Source: Acidobacteriota bacterium
GTDB taxonomy: Bacteria > Acidobacteriota > Terriglobia > Acidiferrales > UBA7541
DNA: 64,000 nucleotides
Reading direction: 5' to 3'
Assembly (NCBI GenBank): GCA_021832085.1
Contig: JAKBLM010000013.1
Location: forward strand, 19,408-83,407
The translations under genes and the position numbers were made by a program. Of the stretch, positions 1 to 8,327 are shown in pieces; position 1 is the first letter of the stretch; each line of letters opens with the position of its first letter. The notes under the pieces are model-generated. The model saw nothing but the letters and a program-made list of their open reading frames with translations, was not told the origin of the DNA and searched no databases.

Positions 1-39
1 CGAGAGGAACCTGACCGCGCAACGCTGGGCGGAGGAGGC

Positions 40-61
40 GCCGAGCGAAACGCCGCTCGGC
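40..61. other. Perfect 8-bp hairpin near the left edge
   Basis: Positions 40-47 and 54-61 are perfectly complementary with a 6-nt loop. A weak T-rich stretch follows on the plus strand, so it may be the terminator of a plus-strand gene ending left of the window. A second 7-bp hairpin lies at 130-136/142-148. I see no coding sequence in 1-161. Confidence 0.3.
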
Positions 62-161
62 CTCGTTTCTCAGGCTGCGGGAGTTTCCCTTTTGACGGTT
101 GGATCTGGCCAGCCGGACGGTGTTTGCCCCGTCCGGCTGTACCGGACGAAACCGGAAGCTC

Positions 162-551
162 CTACCCGTTCCAGTAACGCTTGTGGAGGAGCTGAACGGT
201 CATTGGGCCCTCATGGATCAGGAGAGCCGCGGCGCCTTTTGGACTCTTCAAATAGTTGATGAAGACGGTGTCGCCAGCACGAATTTTGGAAAGCGGCAGC
301 CGTTCGCCATGCTCATTGGTGAATACGGTCTTGGGGGTGAGCTGCATCACCATCGTGATCTGAGAGGGCAGCTCGAGCACCAAGTGATGCGTCTTCGGAT
401 GCACTTCGGAAACGATGAAAAACTCGTCCCGAATTTCTCGCGAGTTGTTGCCTGCAGGAGAAGCCCAGGCAGCCGGGACGGCCAGAGCAGCCGCGGCGGC
501 TAACGAGGCAAAAGCAAAGAGGATGCGTTGAAGCAAGCGTTGTCTATTCAT
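162..551 (-). CDS. Small exported protein of unknown function, copy 1
   Basis: A 129-residue protein. The first ~29 residues form a signal peptide (basic start MNRQR, an alanine-rich core, cleavage near AWA-S), so it should act outside the cytoplasm. The mature part is beta-strand-like with a GDTVFI turn and ends in a TVQLLHKRYW-type motif. The start at 551 lies inside the end of the upstream permease gene (8-bp overlap), so the two are translationally coupled. A paralogue sits at 2297-2761 in the same position behind the second permease. The signal-peptide DNA is almost identical between the copies but the mature parts differ strongly. The function is unknown; a role as a periplasmic accessory to the permease is inferred from position only. 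Confidence 0.75.
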   Translation of the reverse strand: MNRQRLLQRILFAFASLAAAAALAVPAAWASPAGNNSREIRDEFFIVSEVHPKTHHLVLELPSQITMVMQLTPKTVFTNEHGERLPLSKIRAGDTVFINYLKSPKGAAALLIHEGPMTVQLLHKRYWNG

Positions 552-1761
552 AGCGTAGCGTCTCGATAGGGTCGAGTTGAGAGGCCTTTTGGGCCGGGTA
601 GTAGCCGAAAAATATACCCACAGCCGCCGAAAACCCGACGGCAGTGACCACGGCGACGAATGGAATCTGAGTGGGCCATTGGAGCATTCCGGAGACAAGG
701 GCCGAGAGCACCGTGCCCCCGACAATACCTGCCGCTCCGCCAATCAGGCAGATCACCATCGCCTCGCTGAGGAATTGCCAGCGAACATCGCGCCGGGTTG
801 CGCCCACGGCACGGCGCACGCCGATCTCGCGGCGGCGCTCGGTGACCGAAACGAGCATAATGTTCATGATTCCGATCCCGCCCACGAGCAGGGAGATAGC
901 CGCGATGCTAGCCAGCAGCAACGCCATGGTGTTAGCGGCTTGCATCCTTGCTTGGATAAACTCCTGCGGGCTGCGAATGATGAAGTCGTTGGGCTGATTT
1001 GGCCGAAGCTTGTGCCGCAGCCGCAAAAGCGCCGTGATCTGCTGGATGGCCGGTTGAATGGCTTGAGAACTGATGGCCGAAGCCATCATGAAATGTACCC
1101 AGTAAATTCCTATGATCTTCTTTTGCAGCGTGCTGTACGGCGCCATGATGGTGTCGTCCTGATCTTGTCCCCAGGGGCTCAGGCCTTTGGCCCGCAGCTC
1201 ACCTATTACAACGAAGGGAAGATTGCCGATGCGGATGACTTTGCCGACGGGGTCTTCGACGCCGAAAAGATGCTTCGCGACTGTCTGGCCGATGTCGCAA
1301 ACGTTGGCTGCGTCATGAACGTCTTCTTGTGTAATCGGCGCGCCGCGTCGAATGCTCCAGTTGGTGATCTGGTAATAATCGGCGCCGATTCCTCGCACGT
1401 GCGTAAACCAATTCTGGCCTTCATAGACCACCTGCGCACCGGTTCCTACGACGGGGCTAATCGCTTTAATCAGGGGGATTTCGCGCTTGATTGCCACAGC
1501 ATCGGAAGGGAGCAATGTCTTCGTTGCTTCGGCGCCCATGTGAACCCCTCCGCGGTTGACACTCCCTGCCTCGATGAAGATCAGGTTTGAGCCCAGTTTG
1601 CTGATTTGCTGAGTGACTTGGTGCGAGGCGCCTTCCCCAATCGCGACCGCGCAAATCACTGCTGCCACGCCGATGATGATGCCCAGCATGGTAAGCGCGG
1701 TGCGCATCTTGTTGGCGGCGAGGGCCTGCAGCGAACTGCGCATGACTTCGCGAGCGTTCAT
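544..1761 (-). CDS. MacB/FtsX-type ABC transporter permease, copy 1
   Basis: A 405-residue permease matching the membrane half of MacB: a first transmembrane helix around residues 20-42 (the TALTMLGIIIGVAAVI region), a long periplasmic MacB core domain, then three C-terminal helices with the FtsX signature around GGIGIMNIMLVSVTERRREI. There is no ATP-binding domain, unlike E. coli MacB where it is fused to the N-terminus, so a separate ATPase is needed. The start at 1761 has a strong GGAGG ribosome site. Longer upstream in-frame starts exist but lack one. It is a tandem paralogue of the permease at 2754-3971. The membrane regions are almost identical in DNA, while the periplasmic domain is more diverged. 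Likely role: export of a small molecule or peptide, or a mechanotransmission role, with the adaptor at 4149-5501. Confidence 0.88.
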   Translation of the reverse strand: MNAREVMRSSLQALAANKMRTALTMLGIIIGVAAVICAVAIGEGASHQVTQQISKLGSNLIFIEAGSVNRGGVHMGAEATKTLLPSDAVAIKREIPLIKAISPVVGTGAQVVYEGQNWFTHVRGIGADYYQITNWSIRRGAPITQEDVHDAANVCDIGQTVAKHLFGVEDPVGKVIRIGNLPFVVIGELRAKGLSPWGQDQDDTIMAPYSTLQKKIIGIYWVHFMMASAISSQAIQPAIQQITALLRLRHKLRPNQPNDFIIRSPQEFIQARMQAANTMALLLASIAAISLLVGGIGIMNIMLVSVTERRREIGVRRAVGATRRDVRWQFLSEAMVICLIGGAAGIVGGTVLSALVSGMLQWPTQIPFVAVVTAVGFSAAVGIFFGYYPAQKASQLDPIETLRYE

Positions 1762-2296
1762 AGTGCTACCTCCAAATGGCGGGTGGGCTGCCCGCGATTC
1801 ATTTGTCAAAAAGGCTTCACGACAGCGCCTCGCTGCTCGCGAGTCCAAAACAGAGCGTCGATCGGGGCACCGGCCGGTGTTCAAGCCAAAGAACGGGGAT
1901 TTCGGGTCGGATTGGCTGCGATGGAACCGGCATCAAGCACTCCGAAAAGATACCGGAATTACCAGTGTCGAGCCGAAGGACCTCGGGTGCGCCCACACAA
2001 TCACTCTCCGGCGTCTCAACGCGCCTATATGCTTGGATGCGTCGGAGGGTCCCCACAGCGGTTTCCCTGTGTCGTGAAGCCCTAGTTCTTAAAACAGCTG
2101 GCATCTGGTACCTGCCCCCAACGCCTGCCGCATCCGCTGGCACCCAGACTGCCCATCCGGCACACCGGATGGAGAGGTGAAGCATGATCCTACCGGTCGG
2201 CCCGGACCATTGCCCGTGTTAACCGATCGAGAACGAAGAAGGCCGCCGCGCCCATGGGCGGCCTGACCGGCGGCTCGATGGCCGCCGGCCGGAAAT
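1762..2296. other. Intergenic region between the two permease modules
   Basis: 535 bp with no convincing gene; the short frames here lack ribosome sites and family features. It holds the terminator at 2240-2264 near the right end and the ribosome site of the copy 1 permease at the left end. A TTGACA-like box occurs near 1810 on the minus strand, but no good -10 element follows it. Confidence 0.5.
2240..2264 (-). terminator. Probable intrinsic terminator of the copy 2 permease module
   Basis: An 8-bp GC-rich stem (2240-2247 with 2257-2264). On the minus strand it is followed by TCTTCGTTCT. It lies 33 bp past the stop of the small protein gene at 2297, so it probably ends the adaptor/permease/small protein transcript. 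That implies the copy 1 module may be transcribed separately. Confidence 0.6.
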
Positions 2297-2761
2297 TCAT
2301 CTACCCTGCCGGACTTTGGTGGGCTCAGGGTGCGTGAGCACCTTGGGTGGCAGCGGCGGCGGAATCGGAACGGCATAGCCCTTCAGGTAGCGCCGGTGCA
2401 GCTCCTGGACGGTCATCGGTCCCAAGCGAATCTTCGTGGCGACTTGGCCGGAAGCCGTGGAGACGGAAGTAATGTAGACGGTGTCACCCGAGCGGAGCTG
2501 CTTGATGTCCATGCGCTGGCCCTTTTCGCCGACAATCAAAGTCTTGTCGTTGACTTTCATGGTGAGGGTGACCTCGGTGGGCAGCTTGAGAACCATCTGA
2601 TGCTTAGGCACATCCACCGAAGAGATGATGAAAAACTGGTCGCGAGTCTGCTTGGCGGCACCGTTCTGGGCGGCCCAGACTGCCGGCACGGCCAGCGCGG
2701 CCGCGGCAGCAAGCGAGCCAGAAGCAAAGAGGATACGTTGAAGCAAGCGTTGTCTATTCAT
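2297..2761 (-). CDS. Small exported protein of unknown function, copy 2
   Basis: A 154-residue paralogue of the protein at 162-551. It has the same signal peptide (MNRQRLLQRILF start), a similar beta-rich mature part with GDTVYI, and the same TVQELHRRYLKG motif. It carries an extra proline-rich tail of about 25 residues (PIPPPLPPK) that copy 1 lacks. The start overlaps the end of the permease gene by 8 bp. No enzyme motif or metal site is visible. It may be a periplasmic subunit of the transporter, judged only from gene order and duplication. Confidence 0.75.
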   Translation of the reverse strand: MNRQRLLQRILFASGSLAAAAALAVPAVWAAQNGAAKQTRDQFFIISSVDVPKHQMVLKLPTEVTLTMKVNDKTLIVGEKGQRMDIKQLRSGDTVYITSVSTASGQVATKIRLGPMTVQELHRRYLKGYAVPIPPPLPPKVLTHPEPTKVRQGR

Positions 2762-3971
2762 AGCGTAGCGTCTCGATAGGGTCGAGTTGAGAGGCCTTTT
2801 GGGCCGGGTAGTAGCCGAAAAATATACCCACAGCCGCCGAAAACCCAACGGCAATGACCACGGCGACGAACGGAATCTGAGTGGGCCATTTGAGCATTCC
2901 GGAGACAAGGGCCGAGAGCACCGTGCCCCCGACAATTCCTACCGCTCCGCCAATCAGGCAGATCACCATCGCCTCGCTGAGGAATTGCCAGCGAACATCG
3001 CGCCGGGTTGCGCCCACGGCACGGCGCACGCCGATCTCGCGGCGGCGCTCGGTGACCGAAACGAGCATAATGTTCATGATTCCGATCCCGCCCACGAGCA
3101 GGGAGATAGCCGCGATGCTAGCCAGCAGCAACGCCATGGTGTTAGCGGCTTGCATCCTTGCTTGGATCAGCTCCTCCGGGCTGCGAATCATGAAGTCGTT
3201 AGGCTGATTTGGCCGAAGCTTATGCCGCAGCCGCAAAAGCGCCGTGATCTGCTGGATGGCCGGTTGAATGGCTTGAGAACTGATGGCCGACGCCATCATG
3301 AAGTGCACCCAGTAGACCCCGAGGATCTTCTTCTGCACCGTGGTGTAGGGAGCCATGATGACGTCGTCCTGATCTTGTCCCCAGGGGCTGAGGCCTTTGG
3401 CTTGCAGTTCGCCCTTTACGAGGAAGGGAAGACTGCCGATCCGGACGACCTTGCCAACGGGATCCTCGGTGCCGAAGAGATTCTTCGCGACCGTCTGGCC
3501 GATATCGCAAACGTTGGCTGCGTCATGAACGTCCTCTGGTGCAATCGGCGCGCCGCGTTGAATGCTCCAGTTGCGGATCTCGTAATAATCGGCGCTGATC
3601 CCCTGCACCTGAGTGGACCAGTTTTCGCCGCTGTAGACCACCTGAGCATGGGTCCCCAGGGAGGGGCTGATCGCCTTTATCAGGGGGATTTCGCGCTTGA
3701 TTGCCTCGGCATCGGAAGGGAGCAATGTCTTCGTTGCTTGGGCGCCCATGTGAACTCCTCCCCGGTTCACACTCCCTGCCTCGATGAAGATCATGTTCTC
3801 GCCCAGTTTGCTGATCTGATCAGCGACTTGGTGCGAGGCACCTTCCCCGATCGCGACCGCGCAAATCACTGCTGCCACGCCGATGATGATGCCCAGCATG
3901 GTGAGCGCGGTGCGCATCTTGTTGGCCGCAAGCGCCTGGAGCGACGTGCGCATCACTTCACGTCCGTTCAT
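2754..3971 (-). CDS. MacB/FtsX-type ABC transporter permease, copy 2
   Basis: A 405-residue paralogue of the permease at 544-1761 with the same layout: N-terminal helix, periplasmic MacB core, three C-terminal helices and the FtsX signature. No ATPase domain is present. It lies 177 bp downstream of the MacA-like adaptor gene and overlaps the small protein gene at its end, so adaptor, permease and small protein form one transcription unit. Changes relative to copy 1 concentrate in the periplasmic region (roughly residues 100-260). The last ~150 residues are almost unchanged, suggesting recent duplication or gene conversion. Confidence 0.88.
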   Translation of the reverse strand: MNGREVMRTSLQALAANKMRTALTMLGIIIGVAAVICAVAIGEGASHQVADQISKLGENMIFIEAGSVNRGGVHMGAQATKTLLPSDAEAIKREIPLIKAISPSLGTHAQVVYSGENWSTQVQGISADYYEIRNWSIQRGAPIAPEDVHDAANVCDIGQTVAKNLFGTEDPVGKVVRIGSLPFLVKGELQAKGLSPWGQDQDDVIMAPYTTVQKKILGVYWVHFMMASAISSQAIQPAIQQITALLRLRHKLRPNQPNDFMIRSPEELIQARMQAANTMALLLASIAAISLLVGGIGIMNIMLVSVTERRREIGVRRAVGATRRDVRWQFLSEAMVICLIGGAVGIVGGTVLSALVSGMLKWPTQIPFVAVVIAVGFSAAVGIFFGYYPAQKASQLDPIETLRYE

Positions 3972-4148
3972 CGCCCTGACTCCTTTGTCGTGCCAATGAC
4001 CGCCGTCGCATTGGGAGTTATCCTTGCGCCACCCGGCCGAGGCCGACCCAAAAAACAGGCAGGTTCGGCGCCGGCGGAATCCAACTTATGTGTCCAATAC
4101 TTTGCTCGTTCCCTGCCTGAGTCCTCCGGCCGGTTCGTTCGCTCGGAT

Positions 4149-5501
4149 TTAGAAGCCTGGACCGCGCGGGCGGAGTTTCGCGCCAGAGGTCTGGCTGGTG
4201 ATGATAGTTTCGCCTTCATGCAAATTGCCTTGAACGATCTGCGTATGGTTGAAATCGCTCAATCCGGTTTGAGCCGCGACTGGAATCGGCGAGTTCCCTT
4301 GCCCAAGTGTCCAGACGACCCGCCATCCGCCCACGTGCGTTGTGTAAGCTTTACGAGGGATACGGTACTTGGCGTAGAGCGCGTGAATCTGATTTGCGGG
4401 CAAACTTGGCGTAAAAATCAGCGAAGCGTTGGGGACCTCGAGCGTGTTGCTCGCGTGGCCGACGGGGATGGTCACATATGCGGTTTCCCCGGGTAGCAGT
4501 TTTTCCAGGGGATTGTTGAAGTCAATGACCACGCTATAGGTGACGACGTTTTGCACGATGGTGGGGTTGAGGCGGATGGAATTGACGCGGCCGTGGAAAG
4601 TTTCGTTCGGGAAGGCATCGACCTGGAAGGTGCAGGGCGCGCCCGCGACGATGTGGCCGGTGTTGGATTCGTCGACCTGAGCGGCGACCTGCATGCGCCT
4701 GAGATCCTGGGCAACGCTGAAAAGCGTCTGGGCTTGCAGGGAAGAAGCGACGGCCTGACCGACGTCGATACCACGGGAAACGACCACGCCGTCGATCGGG
4801 GAGACGATGGTGGTGTACCGGAGGTTGGTTTCCGCCTGCTGGACATTGCCCTCGGCGGCCTCGACCTGCGCTTTCGCCTGCAGGATCTGAGCCTCAACCT
4901 GCTTGATCTGTGCCTTGGCTTGGTTGACATGGGCTTCGTCAGCAACGACCGTGGCTTCGGCTTGGCCCAGCGTCGACTGGACCTGCTGGTCGGAATCGAT
5001 CGAGATGATGCCTTCTTTATAAAGATTCCGGTTGCGCTTTGCGTTGAGCTTGACGTATTCGAGGTTGGCCTTGTCCTTTTGGACATCGGCCTCATACGTG
5101 GCCACGGCCGCGCGCGAAGCAGTCAGGTTGGCTTCGAGGTTCTTCAAATTCGCTTTGGCGCTGGCCAAGTTGCCCTGGGCGGTGAGCACCTGGGCTTCAT
5201 ACATCGCGGGATCGATCTGCGCGAGCACCTGGCCGGCTTTCACGTGGGTATTGAAATCGGCAAAGATGTATTTGACGTTGCCGGAGACGTAGGAACCGAC
5301 AGGCGCGGTGGTGAGAGGGTCGATTTGGCCGGTGGCCTGGACGATTGCGGTAATATTGCCACGCCCGACCTTGCCGGTCAAAAAGGTGGCCTTGTCGCCC
5401 TTCTTGCCCAGCACCATCCCCGTCAGGGCCACCGCAACTGCCAGCGCGATGATGATGGTTGCGAGTTTCTTGTGTTGTTTCACAAATTCGGGTACCTGCA
5501 T
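4149..5501 (-). CDS. Periplasmic adaptor (HlyD/MacA family)
   Basis: A 450-residue membrane-fusion protein. Residues ~12-32 form an N-terminal membrane anchor. A lipoyl/barrel-sandwich half follows (around GNVKYIFADFNTHVKAGQVL), then a long alpha-hairpin of about 130 residues rich in Ala, Gln, Glu and Lys (~95-225). The second lipoyl half comes next (SPIDGVVVSRGIDVGQAV) and then beta-barrel domains. MacA-type adaptors link an inner-membrane MacB permease to an outer-membrane TolC-like channel. The gene precedes the permease at 2754-3971 in the same direction. Neither an ATPase nor a TolC homologue is seen in the window. Confidence 0.88.
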   Translation of the reverse strand: MQVPEFVKQHKKLATIIIALAVAVALTGMVLGKKGDKATFLTGKVGRGNITAIVQATGQIDPLTTAPVGSYVSGNVKYIFADFNTHVKAGQVLAQIDPAMYEAQVLTAQGNLASAKANLKNLEANLTASRAAVATYEADVQKDKANLEYVKLNAKRNRNLYKEGIISIDSDQQVQSTLGQAEATVVADEAHVNQAKAQIKQVEAQILQAKAQVEAAEGNVQQAETNLRYTTIVSPIDGVVVSRGIDVGQAVASSLQAQTLFSVAQDLRRMQVAAQVDESNTGHIVAGAPCTFQVDAFPNETFHGRVNSIRLNPTIVQNVVTYSVVIDFNNPLEKLLPGETAYVTIPVGHASNTLEVPNASLIFTPSLPANQIHALYAKYRIPRKAYTTHVGGWRVVWTLGQGNSPIPVAAQTGLSDFNHTQIVQGNLHEGETIITSQTSGAKLRPRGPGF

Positions 5502-5814
5502 CCGCGTTCCTCAGGTGACCTCAAAGAGGGATTCTTGGAACTTTCCTTCGTTTAGTATGACACGCGCCGTGAGAATCCGGTTGCGGCCAGTCTGCCAACC
5601 GGTTCCGGGCCCGAATGGCCCACAAAAACGGAGCGGGAACCACTTTCCATACGTTTCGTAAGACGTCTTCACCCCCTTTCCGGTTCCTCCCCTTTCGGAT
5701 TTTGTTTGGGGGCCCGGGCGCCGGCTGGTTTTGGCCGGTTGGCGGCCTCGCGTGATAGAGTTCCTAACCATGCAATCTGAGCCGGGTTGGGAGACCCGCG
5801 AAAGGAAATCGAGA
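5502..5814. promoter_or_regulatory. Divergent promoter region between adaptor and ubiD
   Basis: 313 bp between divergent genes. On the minus strand, 5581-5598 reads TTGGCAGACTGGCCGCAA, which has the GG-N10-GC spacing of a sigma-54 promoter, but its -12 part is poor. It would lie ~80 bp upstream of the adaptor start. No terminator or gene is evident. Confidence 0.3.
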
Positions 5815-7263
5815 GTGGCATACCGCAATCTAAAGGAATTCCTGGCGCGCCTGGAGCGGACAAACGAACTGAAACGGATCTCCGTGGAAGTGGATCCGGT
5901 CCTGGAAATCACCGAAATCGCTGACCGCGTTGTGAAGGCCGGCGGGCCGGCGCTGCTCTTCGAGCGGCCCAAGGGCTCCGCGGTGCCGGTGGTGATCAAC
6001 CTTTTGGGGAACATGCGCCGGCTGAATCTCGCGCTCGAGGTGGGCCAAGTGGACGAGATCGCGCAGCGAATTCGGTCGCTGATGGATCTGCCGCAGCCCG
6101 AGGGCATGCTCGACAAGCTGAAGCTGGTCGGCCGGCTGCGCGAGTTGGATTCAGCGTTTCCGAAGACGGTGAAGAGCGGGCCGTGCCAGGAGGTGGTGAA
6201 GCGAGAAAACTTCTCCCTCGAGGAGTTTCCGATCCTGAAATGCTGGCCTGGCGACGGCGGACGGTACATTACCTGGCCGCTGGTGGTGACGTGCGATCCG
6301 GCCAATGGGCGGCGGAATGTCGGCGTCTACCGGATGCAGGTGCTCGACGAGCGAACGACGGCCATGCACTGGCAGACGCAGAAGCACGGCGCGGAGCATT
6401 TCCGCCAGGCGCGGGACGAACAGAAACCGCGGATGGATGTCGCGGTCGCGATCGGCGCCGACCCGGCAACCGCCCTTGCCGGTGTTCTGCCCGCTCCTCC
6501 AGGCATGGACGAGATGATGCTGGCCGGGTTCCTGCGGCGGGAGCCGGTGGAGATGGTGAAGTGCGTGACCGTCGACCTGGAAGTGCCTGCCGAATCCGAG
6601 ATCGTGCTCGAGGGCTACGTGGAACCGAGCGACTTGCGCACGGAAGGGCCGTTTGGCGACCACACCGGCTTTTATTCCCTCGAGGGGCAGTATCCGGCTT
6701 TCCACGTCACCTGCGTAACGCACAGGCGCGAGCCGCTTTATCTGACGACGATCGTAGGGCGGCCGCCGCAAGAGGACTACTTCATGGGCTACGCGGTGGA
6801 ACGGATGTTTCTGCCGCTGATGCAGATGGCACACCCGGAGATCGTCGATGTCTCGATGCCGGTGGAGGGGATTTTCACGAACCTGATGATCGTGGCAATC
6901 CGGAAATCGTACGCGGGACAGGCACGCAAGATCATGCATGCGATCTGGTCGATGGGCCAGGCGATGCTGACGAAGGTGGTCGTCGTGGTCGACCATGATG
7001 TCGATGTGCAGAACCCGGCCGAGGTGGTCTGGAAGGCGCTCTGCGCCATCGACCCCGAGCGCGACGTGGAATTCGTGCTCGGCCCACTCGACACCCTGGA
7101 TCACGCCGCCCGGCTGCAGGACTTCGGATCGAAAATGGGCATCGACGCCACACGAAAATGGCCAGAGGAGGGTTTTGCCCGGCCCTGGCCAGCCGAAATC
7201 AAGATGGATGCCGCGGTAAAAGCGCGCGTCGACAGCTTGTGGGTGAAACTCGGGCTGAAATGA
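5815..7263 (+). CDS. ubiD: UbiD-family (prenylated-FMN) decarboxylase
   Basis: A 482-residue protein with the usual UbiD length and layout: a MAYRNLKEFLARLE-like start, central split-barrel region and a C-terminal domain with the conserved DHDVDVQNPAEVVW segment. UbiD enzymes reversibly (de)carboxylate unsaturated or aromatic acids using prenylated FMN. In ubiquinone makers UbiD removes the carboxyl group of 4-hydroxy-3-polyprenylbenzoate; in menaquinone makers homologues act in the futalosine route or on aromatics. I chose the GTG at 5815 because an AAAGGA-type ribosome site precedes it. ATG starts further upstream are possible. No UbiX flavin prenyltransferase gene is nearby. The gene converges with the cytochrome genes on the opposite strand. 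Confidence 0.88.
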   Translation: MAYRNLKEFLARLERTNELKRISVEVDPVLEITEIADRVVKAGGPALLFERPKGSAVPVVINLLGNMRRLNLALEVGQVDEIAQRIRSLMDLPQPEGMLDKLKLVGRLRELDSAFPKTVKSGPCQEVVKRENFSLEEFPILKCWPGDGGRYITWPLVVTCDPANGRRNVGVYRMQVLDERTTAMHWQTQKHGAEHFRQARDEQKPRMDVAVAIGADPATALAGVLPAPPGMDEMMLAGFLRREPVEMVKCVTVDLEVPAESEIVLEGYVEPSDLRTEGPFGDHTGFYSLEGQYPAFHVTCVTHRREPLYLTTIVGRPPQEDYFMGYAVERMFLPLMQMAHPEIVDVSMPVEGIFTNLMIVAIRKSYAGQARKIMHAIWSMGQAMLTKVVVVVDHDVDVQNPAEVVWKALCAIDPERDVEFVLGPLDTLDHAARLQDFGSKMGIDATRKWPEEGFARPWPAEIKMDAAVKARVDSLWVKLGLK

Positions 7264-7419
7264 ACCGGGCGAAGCCCGACGTCAGGTTTCGGCTCTGGTG
7301 CGTTGCCGGCGAGGGCCGGTAAGGAACCGGTGGCGAGGAGGGTGGAATCCTCAGTTTTCGCGTTTTTTCGAGGCCCGTACGGCTGAGGGACGTTGTATCC
7401 CCCCGGCCCGTGAGCACGG

Positions 7420-8301
7420 CTAACTCCTGAAAAACGCGATCAGTGTGAGCACCAGCAGGGTGAATCCTATCAGCACGATCACTGAGCCCAGCACCCGGGC
7501 AAAATTCTTCAGCCAAAGCTGCGGGGCGGCCGTCGTCGTCTCCGATTGGAACTGACCGGTTTCGCGTAGGCGGCGATATTCCTCGGGCCTCTTGTGCCGA
7601 AATTCCTCTTCGCTTTCCTTCCCGGTGAAGATGACCATGTCCATCGGGAAGCTTTCCGGTCGCAGGTGCGTGTTGAAGAAGTGTACGGTGAAGATGAACC
7701 AGACGGCCAGCAGGGCTTCCTCGCCGTGGAGGACCAGGGCGATGTTGAGCCAGGAGCCAGGGATGAAGCGGGAAAAGAATGGCGCAAACCACATCGTGTA
7801 GCCGGAAAGGCCGATGACCGCCATGCCCCAGAATACGGCCCAATAGTCGAATTTCTCCCAATAGCTGAATCGGTCAAATTTCGGCCGCGGGCCGAGCCAG
7901 AGGAACCAGCGGATGTGCTGGAAGATGTCCTCGGCGTCCTTGGCGCGAGGCACAAGCGAGTTCGGGCCCCAGAAAAGGCTCCGCTCATGCTTTACGAAGC
8001 CGCGATAGAGGAGGTTGCCGACGTGGGTGAGGAACGCAACCGTCAGCAGCACGGCGCAGAATTTGTGGAAGAAAAGGATGGCGCCGAAGCCGCCCACGAC
8101 ATGGGCGAAGCGTTCGGCCCAGAAAGAATGGCTGAAGCGCAAGGGCAGGCCGGTAAGGGCTAGGCCGATAAAGGTGCTGAAGAGAACGGCATGCAAGTAG
8201 CGCTGGCCTACCGAGAAGCGAATGTGATAGCGGACCGCCTGATTTTCTTGTTCGTCGCTACCGGCTTGGCTTTCCCGAATGGCCGTGTTGTTTTGATCCA
8301 T
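7420..8301 (-). CDS. Membrane cytochrome b (di-heme b, thiosulfate reductase/Cbc type)
   Basis: A 293-residue integral membrane protein with five hydrophobic segments: near QRYLHAVLFSTFIGLALTG, a long stretch after FAHVVGGFGAILFFHKF, FDYWAVFWGMAVIGLSGY, LHGEEALLAVWFIFTVHFF, and the C-terminus. Histidines inside these helices are positioned as heme b ligands, as in the cytochrome b subunits of formate dehydrogenase, Ni-Fe hydrogenase and thiosulfate reductase. It is directly downstream of the 11-heme cytochrome gene. An alternative start at 8331 would overlap that gene by 4 bp, but the ATG at 8301 has a good GGAGG site. The pair resembles the Cbc-type quinol:cytochrome c reductases of Geobacter, so it probably passes quinol electrons to the multiheme partner. 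Confidence 0.8.
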   Translation of the reverse strand: MDQNNTAIRESQAGSDEQENQAVRYHIRFSVGQRYLHAVLFSTFIGLALTGLPLRFSHSFWAERFAHVVGGFGAILFFHKFCAVLLTVAFLTHVGNLLYRGFVKHERSLFWGPNSLVPRAKDAEDIFQHIRWFLWLGPRPKFDRFSYWEKFDYWAVFWGMAVIGLSGYTMWFAPFFSRFIPGSWLNIALVLHGEEALLAVWFIFTVHFFNTHLRPESFPMDMVIFTGKESEEEFRHKRPEEYRRLRETGQFQSETTTAAPQLWLKNFARVLGSVIVLIGFTLLVLTLIAFFRS

Positions 8302-8327
8302 GAATTCTCCCTCCGTTGCTCGTGCAC

